In this document: one piece after another, positions 25,525 to 35,909 of the stretch
How positions within the stretch are numbered: the first letter of the stretch is position 1
How the letters are laid out: the number at the start of each line of letters is the position of its first letter
Assembly (NCBI GenBank): GCA_018650465.1
Contig: JABIFY010000132.1
Coordinates: forward strand, 1 to 57,142
From: Alphaproteobacteria bacterium
GTDB taxonomy: Bacteria; Pseudomonadota; Alphaproteobacteria; UBA2966
Length of the DNA stretch: 57,142 bases
Direction: 5' to 3'
Program-made: the position numbers and the translations under genes
The notes under the pieces: model-generated
Told to the model about the DNA's origin: nothing
The model's input: only the letters and a program-made list of their open reading frames with translations
Databases searched by the model: none

Positions 25525-27864
25525 TCAATTGCGCAGCGGTTTGCCCGTTTCCAGCATATGGGTAATGCGGTTGAGCGTTTTGGGGTTGTGCAGGAGTTTG
25601 ACAATGGCCTTGCGTTCCAGGGCCATCAGGTCTTTTTCCGTCACTGTTTCGGTAACGTCCGTGTTGCCACCAGACAGGATCCCTGCCAGTTCACCACCAA
25701 CGACACCATCGTAGGCCGTCGCTTTGCCCATATCGACAAAACCTTGCACTGCCATCTCAAGGGCGAGGCTGGCGGTTTTACCGGGCAAGACGATTTCGAT
25801 ATCGCGTTCAGGTGCTTCATAGCCATCTACCAGAGCCAACGCCTGGGCCTTGGCATCAGCCAACACTCGGCGACGGTTCATGGTGATGCCATCCGATTTG
25901 CGCAGGAACATCAGGTTTTTGGCTTCGGCGGCAGAGGTTGCAACCTTGGCTGTTGAGATGGTTTCGAACGTTGCCGCAATGGCGGGCATGGGCCCACCGG
26001 GTCGTTTTTTGTTCAAGGTCTGACGCATCAGCAATTCCTTGCAGCCGCCCCAACCCGGGATCAAACCAACGCCAACTTCCACCAGCCCCATATAACTTTC
26101 AGCATGAGCCTGCACAGCGTCGCAATGCATAGTGACTTCACAGCCACCACCAAGTGCCATACCGGCGGGTGCGGCGACAATGGGGAACGGTGCATATTTA
26201 AGCGCCAGATAAGCATCCTGTCCGGCTTTGACGCCCTGTTCGATAATCGGCCACATGGCTGTGTTGGCCGCAAACAAGGACAAACCAATATTGGCGCCGA
26301 CCGAGAAGTTGTCGGCATCGTTGCCAATGATCAAGGCTTTGAAACCATCTTTGTTCAGGCGAACGGCCTTCATGATCATGGCCACGATGTCACCATCGAT
26401 GGAGTTCATCTTGCTGTGGAATTCAAGACAGGCAACGCCGTCACCAACATCCCACAAGGACGCTGAGCCATTTTTGGCAATGGGCTCGGCACCACGTTTT
26501 TTGTCTTCCAACATCCAGGCATTTTGATCGACAACCACATCGACATACTCACCAGACAAAGTCATTTGCTGACGAACATTGCCATTGTCCCGATACATGG
26601 GCTGGCCATTAGCGGCCTTGATGATGGCGGGAACCTCACGACCTTCGGCTTCGAGTTTTTCGGCGAACCAGGCGGTCCCCAATTGATCGATCTGTTCGAA
26701 GGGGCCATATTTCCAGGCATATCCGCCCTTCATGGCCCGATCCATATCATCAATATTGTCGGCAATTTCACCAACCAGAGACGCCGCATATGTCAGGGTT
26801 TTGGACAGCAAAACCCAGGAATATCTGCCACCTAAATCATCATATTCACACAAAGCTCGCAAGCCCTTACGGGCTGCACGAACCGACTTCAGGGCAGGCT
26901 TGACGGGCAAACGATATTCACCCGTTTTGATATCAAGTACTTCCTTGGTTTTCTTGGCCCCGTCTTTGGTGATGCGATAGAAGCCGCCCTTGCCTTTGCG
27001 GCCGGTATAACCATCGCGGATCATTTGTTCGAAGCGTTCAGCCAGAATGCCGGTAGCCTGAAAGTCCTGACAAAATGCGTCTGATTCGGGTAACAGGGTC
27101 AGCATGCTTTCATTGACATGCGGTGCCAGATCAATGCCGGTCAGATCGACCAGACCAAAGATTCCGGTGCTTGGTATACCCATGGGTTTACCAACCAAAG
27201 CGTCGGTTTCCTCAATCGTCAGGCCCATGTCAATGGACTGGCTGATGGCAGTATAGGACCAGTAAATGCCGATGCGATTGCCGATGAAACCGGGTGTGTC
27301 CTTGCAGCGAACGACTTCTTTGCCCAGCGCCACATCGCCAAATTCAACCAATGATTCAAGGGCATCGGGACGGGTTTTTTCACCGCCAACTACTTCCAGC
27401 AACCGCATGTAACGCGGCGGATTAAAGAAGTGGGTGATGGCAAAATCGGCGGCGAACGCATCCGACTGACCTTTAAGCAACACAGCCAGCGGAATGGTCG
27501 ACGTGTTGGACGACACGATGGAGCCAGGCTTGCGCACGGCATCAATCTTTTTGTAGACGTCGTGTTTAATGTCCGGGCGCTCAAGCACGGCTTCACAGAT
27601 CCAGTCGCAATCTGCCAGCAAACCGAGGCTGTCTTCCAGGTTGCCACAGGTGATCAGCTTTGCATTACGGGCATCCATGAAAGGTGCCGGTTTTTGCTTG
27701 ATCATGCGGGCGACGGCACCTTCAGCAATCGCGTTTCTGTTTTCCGCACCTTCGGGCACGATATCCAGCAACACCACCTGCAATCCGGCGTTCGCCACGT
27801 GGGCCGCGATGCCGCTGCCCATCAGTCCAGCGCCGAGGACGCCGACCTTTTTGATCTCAGTCAT
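25525..27864 (-). CDS. 3-hydroxyacyl-CoA dehydrogenase/enoyl-CoA hydratase fusion (FadN-like)
   Basis: A 779-residue bifunctional enzyme with the reverse order of FadJ. The Rossmann motif GVLGAGLMGSGIAAHVANA is at residues 8-26, FFNPPRYMRLLEVV near 150, and the crotonase domain lies in the C-terminal half (DNFSVGANIGLSL and GMALGGGCEVTMHCD). This matches the Bacillus FadN / proteobacterial FadB2-type multifunctional proteins of similar length. It lies 14 bases after the second thiolase, its probable partner, so the block carries two complete hydratase/dehydrogenase/thiolase sets. Confidence 0.9.
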   Translation of the reverse strand: MTEIKKVGVLGAGLMGSGIAAHVANAGLQVVLLDIVPEGAENRNAIAEGAVARMIKQKPAPFMDARNAKLITCGNLEDSLGLLADCDWICEAVLERPDIKHDVYKKIDAVRKPGSIVSSNTSTIPLAVLLKGQSDAFAADFAITHFFNPPRYMRLLEVVGGEKTRPDALESLVEFGDVALGKEVVRCKDTPGFIGNRIGIYWSYTAISQSIDMGLTIEETDALVGKPMGIPSTGIFGLVDLTGIDLAPHVNESMLTLLPESDAFCQDFQATGILAERFEQMIRDGYTGRKGKGGFYRITKDGAKKTKEVLDIKTGEYRLPVKPALKSVRAARKGLRALCEYDDLGGRYSWVLLSKTLTYAASLVGEIADNIDDMDRAMKGGYAWKYGPFEQIDQLGTAWFAEKLEAEGREVPAIIKAANGQPMYRDNGNVRQQMTLSGEYVDVVVDQNAWMLEDKKRGAEPIAKNGSASLWDVGDGVACLEFHSKMNSIDGDIVAMIMKAVRLNKDGFKALIIGNDADNFSVGANIGLSLFAANTAMWPIIEQGVKAGQDAYLALKYAPFPIVAAPAGMALGGGCEVTMHCDAVQAHAESYMGLVEVGVGLIPGWGGCKELLMRQTLNKKRPGGPMPAIAATFETISTAKVATSAAEAKNLMFLRKSDGITMNRRRVLADAKAQALALVDGYEAPERDIEIVLPGKTASLALEMAVQGFVDMGKATAYDGVVGGELAGILSGGNTDVTETVTEKDLMALERKAIVKLLHNPKTLNRITHMLETGKPLRN

Positions 27865-27878
27865 ATGCTCAACTCCGC

Positions 27879-29012
27879 TCAGCAGGCTTCAAGAATTGTT
27901 GCAATGCCTTGGCCGCCACCGATGCACTGGGTAGCCAAGGCCGTTTGTTTGCCCTCGCGTTTCAGAAGGGACGCAGCCTTGCCGGTAATGCGGGCACCGG
28001 TTGCGCCCAACGGATGACCCAGCGCAATAGCACCACCGTCCAGATTGATTTTGGCGACGTCCATTTTGCTTTCCTTGATCACAGCCAGGGACTGTGCTGA
28101 GAAGGCTTCGTTCAATTCGATAATGTCGATATCGCCGATCGCCATGCCTGCGCGCTTTAGCGCTTTTTCCGTAGCACCGACCGGGCCGATGCCCATGATC
28201 TCCGGGCCACAGCCTGAGACGGCAACAGATTTAATACGAGCCAGTTTAGTCAGGCCGTTGGCGTCAGCATATTCTTCGCTGCAAACCAAAGTGGCAGAGC
28301 AACCATCGGTCAAAGGCGATGATGTGCCCGCGGTAACCGTGCCTTTTTCGTCGAAGGCCGGATTCAGACCGGCTAGGTCTTCGGCGGTTGTTTGTGGGCG
28401 AATACAGCCGTCTTGTTCGACGCGCAGGTTGCCTTGGGTGATGGTAATGATCTCGTCGGAGAGCTTGCCGGCACTGCGCGCATCGTCAGCCTTTTTGTGG
28501 CTTTTCAGGGCGAAATCTTCCTGTTCCTGTCGTGAAATGGCATACTTGTTCGCCAAATTCTCGGCCGTTATGCCCATTGAGATATAAGCTTCTGTTTCGC
28601 TGGCCAAGGTTGGATTCGGCATGGGGTTGAAGCCACCCATGGGCACGCGGGTCATGCTTTCCATGCCGGCACAAATAAACGCGTCACCGGCATTCATCTG
28701 AATGGCACCGGCAGCGATGTGGACGGACTGCATGGACGAGCCGCAAAACTGGTTCACTGTGACCCCGGCAACGGAATGCGGCAAGCCAGCCAAAAGGCCG
28801 ACCATGCGGGCTGTGTTGAAACCTTGTTCGCCTTCGGGAAAGGCACAACCCATGATCAGGTTTTCGAGATCATCTGCATTCACGCCGCTTTGTGCGAGCA
28901 AACCCTTGATCACCTGGGCAGCTGTTTCATCGGGCCGCACTTTGGCCAATTCGCCTTTGCGGGCCAGGGTGAACGGAGACCGGGTGTATCCGGCAATAAC
29001 GACGTTTTTCAT
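27879..29012 (-). CDS. fadA: Acetyl-CoA C-acyltransferase (thiolase), partner of the FadN-like protein
   Basis: A 377-residue thiolase. The active Cys lies in VNQFCGSSMQSVH (about residue 88), the His in [17 protein letters not shown] and the second Cys in LATQCIGGGQGIA. The chosen start (MKNVVIAGYTRSPF) at 29012 has AAGGAT upstream and gives the family's usual N-terminus; an ATG seven codons further upstream lacks a ribosome site. It is distinct from the thiolase at 21195 and pairs with the inverted-order dehydrogenase/hydratase. Confidence 0.92.
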   Translation of the reverse strand: MKNVVIAGYTRSPFTLARKGELAKVRPDETAAQVIKGLLAQSGVNADDLENLIMGCAFPEGEQGFNTARMVGLLAGLPHSVAGVTVNQFCGSSMQSVHIAAGAIQMNAGDAFICAGMESMTRVPMGGFNPMPNPTLASETEAYISMGITAENLANKYAISRQEQEDFALKSHKKADDARSAGKLSDEIITITQGNLRVEQDGCIRPQTTAEDLAGLNPAFDEKGTVTAGTSSPLTDGCSATLVCSEEYADANGLTKLARIKSVAVSGCGPEIMGIGPVGATEKALKRAGMAIGDIDIIELNEAFSAQSLAVIKESKMDVAKINLDGGAIALGHPLGATGARITGKAASLLKREGKQTALATQCIGGGQGIATILEAC

Positions 29013-29084
29013 TTTCTTCAATCCTTGGTTCATAGTCTGTTAGTGCGCCAGGTTTGTGGTCGCACATTGTCTTGTTAAAATTCG

Positions 29085-31133
<2,049 letters not shown>

Positions 31134-31183
31134 CTAAAGCGTCAAATCCGAACAGACTTGACGGCGCAGATTGAAATCACGGA

Positions 31184-31573
31184 TCAGGCGTTGACGACGC
31201 CTTTTCCTTTTAGGTGAGACTTAATTTCGGCGCATATTTTTTCCAGTTCGTCGACGGTTTCGTCGATATCCCGGCGTTGTTGTTTCAATGCTTCCAGGCG
31301 TGCTTCACTTTTGTCCAAGGTAACGCGCGCCTGTTCGGTATGCTCACCGTCCCTGTTATAGAGCGCCATCATTTCTTCAATATCGGCGAGACTGAAGCCC
31401 AGGCGTTTGCCGCGCAAAATTAAATTAAGACGGACATAATCCCGACGACCGTAAACACGGTCCTGGCCATTTCTCGACGGCGATATCAGTCCTTTTTCTT
31501 CGTAAAACCTGATTGCACGCGCGGTAACACCAAATTCCCCCGCCAGATCACTTATGCTATAGCTTTCAGTCAC
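31184..31573 (-). CDS. MerR-family regulator, LiuR-like
   Basis: A 129-residue MerR-type transcription factor with an N-terminal winged helix (YSISDLAGEFGVTARAIRFYEEKGLISPSRNGQDRVYGRRD), the RLNLILRGKRLGFSLADIEEMM wing segment and a C-terminal dimerisation coiled coil (about 75-118). This sequence and size fit LiuR, the regulator of leucine/isovalerate and fatty acid catabolism in Proteobacteria. No metal-binding cysteine cluster is seen apart from one Cys near residue 113. It heads the beta-oxidation block, and two 22-bp LiuR-like palindromes lie in the window, one 114 bases upstream of its own start. Confidence 0.85.
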   Translation of the reverse strand: MTESYSISDLAGEFGVTARAIRFYEEKGLISPSRNGQDRVYGRRDYVRLNLILRGKRLGFSLADIEEMMALYNRDGEHTEQARVTLDKSEARLEALKQQRRDIDETVDELEKICAEIKSHLKGKGVVNA

Positions 31574-31686
31574 AGATGCTGCCTTGCTCTTACAGGTCGT
31601 TTCAAGTCTGGAATGGAATGTTTATCGGATTTTTGGCTATCGAATTATCGGTGCCGCGACTTATGCGACACGCCAAAGATATTAGC

Positions 31687-31708
31687 TTGACGTTTACGTT
31701 AACGTCAA
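31687..31708. promoter_or_regulatory. LiuR-type operator, 22-bp near-perfect palindrome
   Basis: The halves TTGACGTTTAC and GTTAACGTCAA differ from a perfect dyad at one position. It lies between the divergent LiuR-like regulator gene and the Mpo1-like gene (64 bases before the latter), suggesting autoregulation and control of both. An ATATTAGC heptamer match overlaps its left side but does not fit the sulfur-site consensus. Confidence 0.8.
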
Positions 31709-31771
31709 CCAAAAAGTTGAAGCGATCAGCGACTTTTATTTCAACTGAACCGCACGGAGCCGGAAACTGAA

Positions 31772-32128
31772 ATGAATACTGAATTAACCGGGCAACGGCT
31801 CACCACTTACGCCGAGTTCTGGCCATATTATTTGCAGGAACACAGTAAAAAAGCCTGCCGGAGCCTGCATTACATTGGCACCACATTAGCGCTGATCTGT
31901 CTGTTGGTGCTGATCATATCTGGCGACTGGAGAGCCTTGGCAGCCGCCTTGTTCAGCGGTTATGGCTTTGCCTGGGCCGCTCATTTTGGTATCGAAAAAA
32001 ACCGGCCAGCGACTTTCAAATACCCCTTTTGGTCCCTGTTCAGCGACTTCAAAATGTATTTTATGGCAATTTCAGGCCGTCTTTCCCCGGAACTGGAAAA
32101 AGCACAGGATAAAGCGGATGTTCAATAA
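31772..32128 (+). CDS. Mpo1-like (DUF962) membrane protein
   Basis: A 118-residue protein of the Mpo1/YGL010w-like family. Two conserved histidine segments are seen, LHYIGTT (about 30-36) and HFGIEKNRPATFKYPFWSL (about 67-85), around two hydrophobic stretches (about 34-52 and 53-70). Yeast Mpo1 is an Fe(II) dioxygenase that shortens 2-hydroxy fatty acids in alpha-oxidation. The bacterial role is untested. The LiuR-type operator upstream links it to the fatty acid regulon. Confidence 0.8.
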   Translation: MNTELTGQRLTTYAEFWPYYLQEHSKKACRSLHYIGTTLALICLLVLIISGDWRALAAALFSGYGFAWAAHFGIEKNRPATFKYPFWSLFSDFKMYFMAISGRLSPELEKAQDKADVQ

Positions 32129-32251
32129 TCGCAAAATGCGATCTTGATTCAGAGGGTTTCAGTCTTGATCTGAAACACCGGATTGCCGAAAGCCCTTGAA
32201 AGGAAATGCAAATATGAAACGAAGGGCTTCGGTTTACACAGAAACCGCGCT

Positions 32252-32271
32252 ATATTAGAATAACGTTATTT
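32252..32271 (+). promoter_or_regulatory. ATATTAGA-type operator upstream of the ArsR gene (site B)
   Basis: ATATTAGAATAACGTTATTT, 54 bases before the repressor's ATG. The left half is identical to site A; the right half keeps TTAT in the shared position. This suggests autoregulation by the ArsR protein. Confidence 0.6.
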
Positions 32272-32324
32272 GAGAACCACACGCAAAATTTGACACAACA
32301 GCCTGATTCAACGAGAATAAGTCC

Positions 32325-32681
32325 ATGGAAATAGAACAGATGCAAAATAGTGCCCGTCAAGCCAGCCGCCTGCTAAAGGCGCTGAGCAATGAGCATCGTC
32401 TACTGATTCTTTGCCGCCTTTCAGACGGTGAAAAATCCGTGGGTCAACTGGAAGCGATGATTGGCCTGAGGCAATCCGCTCTTTCACAACATCTGGCACG
32501 GCTCAGGCGCGACGAACTGGTCAAAACCCGTCGTGAAGCCCAAACGATTTATTATTCACTGATTGGCGACGAAGCCATTCAAATCATCGAAGTGCTTTAT
32601 GGTCTTTATTGTTCAACGGCCGAACAAACTGAAGATACCGTTGCCGGCTTGCGCCTGGCGGGTGGAACTGCTGCCGAATAG
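32325..32681 (+). CDS. ArsR-family repressor, SqrR/BigR (persulfide-sensing) type
   Basis: A 118-residue winged-helix repressor. The recognition region reads VGQLEAMIGLRQSALSQHLARLRRDELVKTRREAQTIYYSL. Two cysteines, Cys30 (LILCRL) and Cys96 (LYGLYC), are 66 residues apart, exactly the spacing of the reactive pair in SqrR (41/107) and BigR (42/108). In those proteins the pair forms a tetrasulfide link on exposure to persulfides and releases DNA. Metal-site residues of SmtB/ArsR are not evident. Located at the edge of the Sox island, it is the obvious candidate to bind the five ATATTAG sites. SoxR of the sox locus belongs to the same group. Confidence 0.9.
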   Translation: MEIEQMQNSARQASRLLKALSNEHRLLILCRLSDGEKSVGQLEAMIGLRQSALSQHLARLRRDELVKTRREAQTIYYSLIGDEAIQIIEVLYGLYCSTAEQTEDTVAGLRLAGGTAAE

Positions 32682-32723
32682 ATTTATATCGCAGACCTCG
32701 TGATATTGTCATATCATCTCATA

Positions 32724-32750
32724 GGAGGCCGGATTATTCCGGCCTTTTTT
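32724..32750 (+). terminator. Rho-independent terminator after the ArsR gene
   Basis: GGCCGGA and TCCGGCC form a stem with a short AT loop, followed by TTTTTT. It lies 45 bases after the repressor stop and before the convergent soxS gene. Confidence 0.85.
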
Positions 32751-32780
32751 GTGTTGATAATTAATTTGTGTTGATAATTA
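32751..32780. repeat. Direct repeat of GTGTTGATAATTA
   Basis: Two exact copies of the 13-mer, with a 17-base period, directly follow the ArsR terminator and precede the soxS stop. No function is evident. Confidence 0.6.
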
Positions 32781-32805
32781 GAGGGACACACAGATTGATC
32801 CGCGG

Positions 32806-33228
32806 TCACCCCTTGCTCGCGGCAGGCGAGATCAAGGCACTGCTATTATCCAGCTTTACTTTTTCGATCAATTCGCCAAGCAGGCCATAAAACGCAGCTT
32901 CGTTATTGTAGCCGAAAATCTCTCCGATCTTGCGCCCTTTGTCGATGACCACAAACTTCGGTGTGAAGCGGTTTCGACCGAGGAACTCAAGGTCTTTGGG
33001 CTGTTGCCCGTGGATATCGACCTGGCGAAGCGGCACGATTTTGGCTTCATCAGTCAGGTGATAGACTTTTCCTACTTCCTTTTTCCAAAGGTCGCAGGCA
33101 TAGCAGCCTTCTTGCTCGTACATGATGAGTTCGGCCGCCACAGCGCCTTGCGACATCAGGGAAACACCAACAAGCATCAGGACTGAAGCAGTCCAATTGT
33201 AAATTGATGCTGGCGATCTCAAAGTCAT
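32806..33228 (-). CDS. soxS: SoxS-like periplasmic thioredoxin
   Basis: A 140-residue exported thioredoxin-fold protein. A signal peptide (ASVLMLVGVSLMSQGAVAA) precedes the active site CYAC (about residues 42-45) in MYEQEGCYACDLW. The following LRQVDIHGQQPKDLEFLGRNRFTPKFVVIDKG resembles Paracoccus SoxS. There SoxS reduces the SoxY cysteine and keeps thiosulfate oxidation active, taking electrons from SoxV. Here it is a separate transcript, between the ArsR terminator and the terminator after the DsrE2 gene. Confidence 0.82.
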   Translation of the reverse strand: MTLRSPASIYNWTASVLMLVGVSLMSQGAVAAELIMYEQEGCYACDLWKKEVGKVYHLTDEAKIVPLRQVDIHGQQPKDLEFLGRNRFTPKFVVIDKGRKIGEIFGYNNEAAFYGLLGELIEKVKLDNSSALISPAASKG

Positions 33229-33261
33229 CTGATTCTTCCTGATAATCTGGTTTTTCCTGAC

Positions 33262-33297
33262 AAAAAGGCGGCCACACTGTCGCAGTGCACCCGCCCT
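33262..33297 (-). terminator. Rho-independent terminator after the DsrE2 gene
   Basis: On the minus strand a hairpin (outer GGCGG/CCGCC, inner CACTG/CAGTG) is followed by TTTTTG. It lies 36 bases after the DsrE2 stop and separates it from soxS. Confidence 0.8.
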
Positions 33298-33332
33298 GAT
33301 GTCAAATTCGTTTCCGTCGCCGAAACGACAGT

Positions 33333-33833
33333 TTAGATAAACAGATTGATATCTGCCTTGAGCGCATCTTCTATATAGGTAGCCGCCCCGCCCAGATCAG
33401 GGCCTTCGATCAAATCTTTTAAGTCATATTCGAACATGTCCATGGTCATTTGACAGGCCACCATATTAACGTCGGCCTCCACTGCCAGATCACGCAGTTC
33501 TTCAATCGAGGCAATGCCTTTTTTCTTGATCAGGTTCTTCATCATGCCCGTCGCCATGGCATCCATGCCGGGAATCATCGGCATGATATTTGGCATCTTC
33601 ATGTGGCCACCCATTATCGGCATCGCCATGCCGGGATTGCCCAGAGGTGTCACAGCCAGATCAAGTTTTTTCTTCAGCAAATTCAGGCCATAGAAGGTGA
33701 AGAACATGGAAACGTTCAACCCCATTGCGGCCGCTGTCGTCGCCAGGATGAAGGGCGGATAGGCCCAATCCAATGACCCTTTGGTCACAATCAATGACAT
33801 GCTCTTGGCATTTTCAAGACTTTGTTCGCTCAT
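33333..33833 (-). CDS. DsrE2-like sulfur-carrier protein
   Basis: A 166-residue DsrE/DsrF-fold protein of the DsrE2 type. Features are KGSLDWAYPPFILATTAAAMGLNVSMFFTFYGL, a Met/Pro/Gly-rich insertion (about 75-105) and the conserved cysteine in MVACQMTMDMFEYDL (about 132). DsrE2 proteins move sulfane sulfur together with TusA and rhodaneses in sulfur oxidisers and are usually membrane-associated. No tusA is visible here, but a rhodanese lies at 10677 under a matching operator. The start at 33833 has GGGG upstream; the ATG at 33857 does not. Confidence 0.85.
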   Translation of the reverse strand: MSEQSLENAKSMSLIVTKGSLDWAYPPFILATTAAAMGLNVSMFFTFYGLNLLKKKLDLAVTPLGNPGMAMPIMGGHMKMPNIMPMIPGMDAMATGMMKNLIKKKGIASIEELRDLAVEADVNMVACQMTMDMFEYDLKDLIEGPDLGGAATYIEDALKADINLFI

Positions 33834-34039
33834 TTCCCCATATCCCTTCAATTTCAATCAAACCAGCATAGAACCAACCAAATGGTGGCCCTGAAACCAA
33901 TATCTGCCATGGCGGTAATCATGGCTTTGCCCGCAAATTTTTAATTATTGTTGTTTCACACCAAACATTAGTAAATTTGCATATAAATAGAAAGCTCTAA
34001 TTTCACCCCTCACGCGAACGTTATGCTTAAAAAATAACG
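33834..34039. other. Intergenic region upstream of the DsrE2 gene
   Basis: About 200 AT-rich bases. ATTAG and CTAAT occur at about 33967 and 33995 but do not fit the spacing of the sulfur operators. It probably holds a promoter for the DsrE2 gene. No RNA or hairpin was recognised. Confidence 0.35.
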
Positions 34040-34558
34040 TCAGGGAACGGTCAACACGATGATTTGTGGGTTGGCGTGCCGCAAATTTATCACCATTCCG
34101 GGCCAGGTGCTGACCAACTTTACCCGCCCGGATTGTGGTGCCCGCAAGGTGGCATGATCGTACCGCCATTGCAAAATTGTTTGCCGTGCCTGCGCCTTGG
34201 CCAATCGGGCGAGGGCTTCATCCCTGGTAATCTGAGCCGTATCAAGCTCGACTTTGGACAAAGAGACGGCGTCAAACTGTTCCCGGGCATAGTCAAATCG
34301 GCGGGTCGCGAGGTTCACGATTTTCTGTGAGACCGCGACCTCAGCCAGGACTGCTGTCATTCTTGCCTTGATGCGGATGGTATCCAAAACAGCGATGGCT
34401 TGTCCCTTACTGACTTTATCACCAGCGGTTACCAAGACTTTCTCGACCACACCTGACAGGGCGAAACCCAAGGCCTGGTCCTGGGCATGTGCAGCCACAG
34501 TTGGCGCCATCATCAAGAACAGCGCACCGACAAAAGAGGTAAAATTATTGATCCGCAA
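34040..34558 (-). CDS. Short membrane-fusion (HlyD/RND adaptor-like) protein
   Basis: A 172-residue exported protein with a signal peptide (ALFLMMAPTVAAHA). Half of a lipoyl domain (ALSGVVEKVLVTAGDKVSKGQAIAVLD) is followed by a helical hairpin (about 58-135) and the second lipoyl half (ATLRAPQSGRVKLVSTWPGMVI). It ends just after, at IIVLTVP. The beta-barrel and membrane-proximal domains of normal adaptors (350-400 residues) are missing. The start overlaps the TolC stop by 14 bases. No inner-membrane transporter gene is adjacent. Confidence 0.75.
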   Translation of the reverse strand: MRINNFTSFVGALFLMMAPTVAAHAQDQALGFALSGVVEKVLVTAGDKVSKGQAIAVLDTIRIKARMTAVLAEVAVSQKIVNLATRRFDYAREQFDAVSLSKVELDTAQITRDEALARLAKAQARQTILQWRYDHATLRAPQSGRVKLVSTWPGMVINLRHANPQIIVLTVP

Positions 34559-35909
34559 TTTTCAGATCCTCCAGAAAATTAATCGCAAAACTTTGGTTCA
34601 GGGGGCGCCCAAGCAGAACAGCCAATTGCAGTCCGGCAATTCGATATGCTCCCAAAGCCCGAACAAGTTCCGTTTCAATATGGCCAATACGTGTGGTGGC
34701 ACCACCTACAGAAGCTTCCCGATCCTGGGATCTTTGCAATTGCTCCAGCAACAAACGCTGGCGTCCGGCTTTGTAGGCGAAACGCGCAGCAGTCAGACGC
34801 ATGCGGGCGTCCTGGCGCGCAAGATTGGCCAGATGGGTTTGCCGCACCAGGCTTCTATTGATCGCCGCGATGTCGGCGTCCAGCTGGCGTCTTTTTGCCA
34901 GCCACTGCGCTTCTTCAGAAGATTTAACGCCGCCATCATAAAAAGGCACGACCAGGCGCGCGCCCAACGCCCATTCATCCCGGCCACGCAAATTACGGGT
35001 ACTTTCATTTACCCGACCGTAAGCCTCTAGCTTTGGAAACAAACCAGAGGCATTTGCCCGGGCCTGCATGGCATCACGTTTAGCCCTCAGGGACTGTGCC
35101 AGAGGATGGGCTTTCTGAACAAGTTCGACCATTTTTTGCAGATCAACCTCAAAGACTTCGTCTTCTGGCACATCAGGGGTCAGCGTTGTTTCAGTAAAGG
35201 ACTTGCCCGTCAGCTCTTCGAGCCGCAAGCGAATGCCAAGATTACTGCTTTTGGCTTTTGAATAAACATATCGGGCTGTGCCACTTTCGGCGCGTGCTTC
35301 CATCAACTCGATGGGATTTGCATCCCCCACAACGTCTTTTTCTTCCAGTCGCACCGCCCGAAAAAAGGCAATTGTATTCTCTTCCTGCAAGGCCTGAACT
35401 TCCAGATCCGAGGCATGCAGTTCGTAATACAAAGCCATGCCTTCCAGCACCAGTCTACTGAGCGTGATTTGCTGATCGAATGCCTGCGCCATTATTTCTG
35501 CACGGGCGGCATCAATTCCACCGCGACTGCGGCCAAAGTCATAAACCGGCTGAACAATTTCCAAAGAACCAAGTATATCGCTGTTTCTTGTTTCCACGGC
35601 CCGCATGGAAGAAAAGCGCTTGCCGTCCAGACGACCGGTTAATCGCGGCTTCAGGGCCGCCAGGGCTTGATCCAGCCTGGCCGCGGCAATATCCCGCGAC
35701 GCCACATCGCGGGCAAGGAGCGGGCTGGAGGCCAGCATCTGAATCAGCTCTTGTGGTGTTGGCATCGACAACGCGGCAACGGGCGCTGACGGCAAGACCA
35801 TCAGCGAAACAGCAATTACCGAAAGGCAATTTCGCAATCCACGCAACCTATTGCTCCATCTGCCAACGGACGAGCGACTTGCCGGTCTTGAAGATTTTTT
35901 CATGGACAT
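34545..35909 (-). CDS. TolC-family outer-membrane protein
   Basis: An outer-membrane efflux protein of about 454 residues. It has a signal-like stretch (CLSVIAVSLMVLPSAPVAA) and then two TolC repeats of long helices, with ELIQMLASSPLLARDVASRDIAAARLDQALAALKPRLT and EVDLQKMVELVQKAHPLAQSLRAKRDAMQARANASGLFPKL as repeat starts. The open frame extends to 36029, but that lies inside the upstream soxW gene. The ATGs at 35909 and 35903 give a basic N-terminus before the signal, so the start is uncertain by some 40 codons. It overlaps soxW by about 60 bases, implying translational coupling. Confidence 0.8.
   Translation of the reverse strand: MSMKKSSRPASRSSVGRWSNRLRGLRNCLSVIAVSLMVLPSAPVAALSMPTPQELIQMLASSPLLARDVASRDIAAARLDQALAALKPRLTGRLDGKRFSSMRAVETRNSDILGSLEIVQPVYDFGRSRGGIDAARAEIMAQAFDQQITLSRLVLEGMALYYELHASDLEVQALQEENTIAFFRAVRLEEKDVVGDANPIELMEARAESGTARYVYSKAKSSNLGIRLRLEELTGKSFTETTLTPDVPEDEVFEVDLQKMVELVQKAHPLAQSLRAKRDAMQARANASGLFPKLEAYGRVNESTRNLRGRDEWALGARLVVPFYDGGVKSSEEAQWLAKRRQLDADIAAINRSLVRQTHLANLARQDARMRLTAARFAYKAGRQRLLLEQLQRSQDREASVGGATTRIGHIETELVRALGAYRIAGLQLAVLLGRPLNQSFAINFLEDLKIADQ

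Noticed and set aside
31679-31698. ATATTAGC overlapping the LiuR operator as a sulfur operator
   Set aside because: The right-half TTAT is not in the shared register, and the neighbouring genes are not sulfur genes.
33960-34000. ATTAG and CTAAT near the DsrE2 gene as a sixth sulfur operator
   Set aside because: The spacing is far larger than in the other sites, and ATATTAG is not complete.
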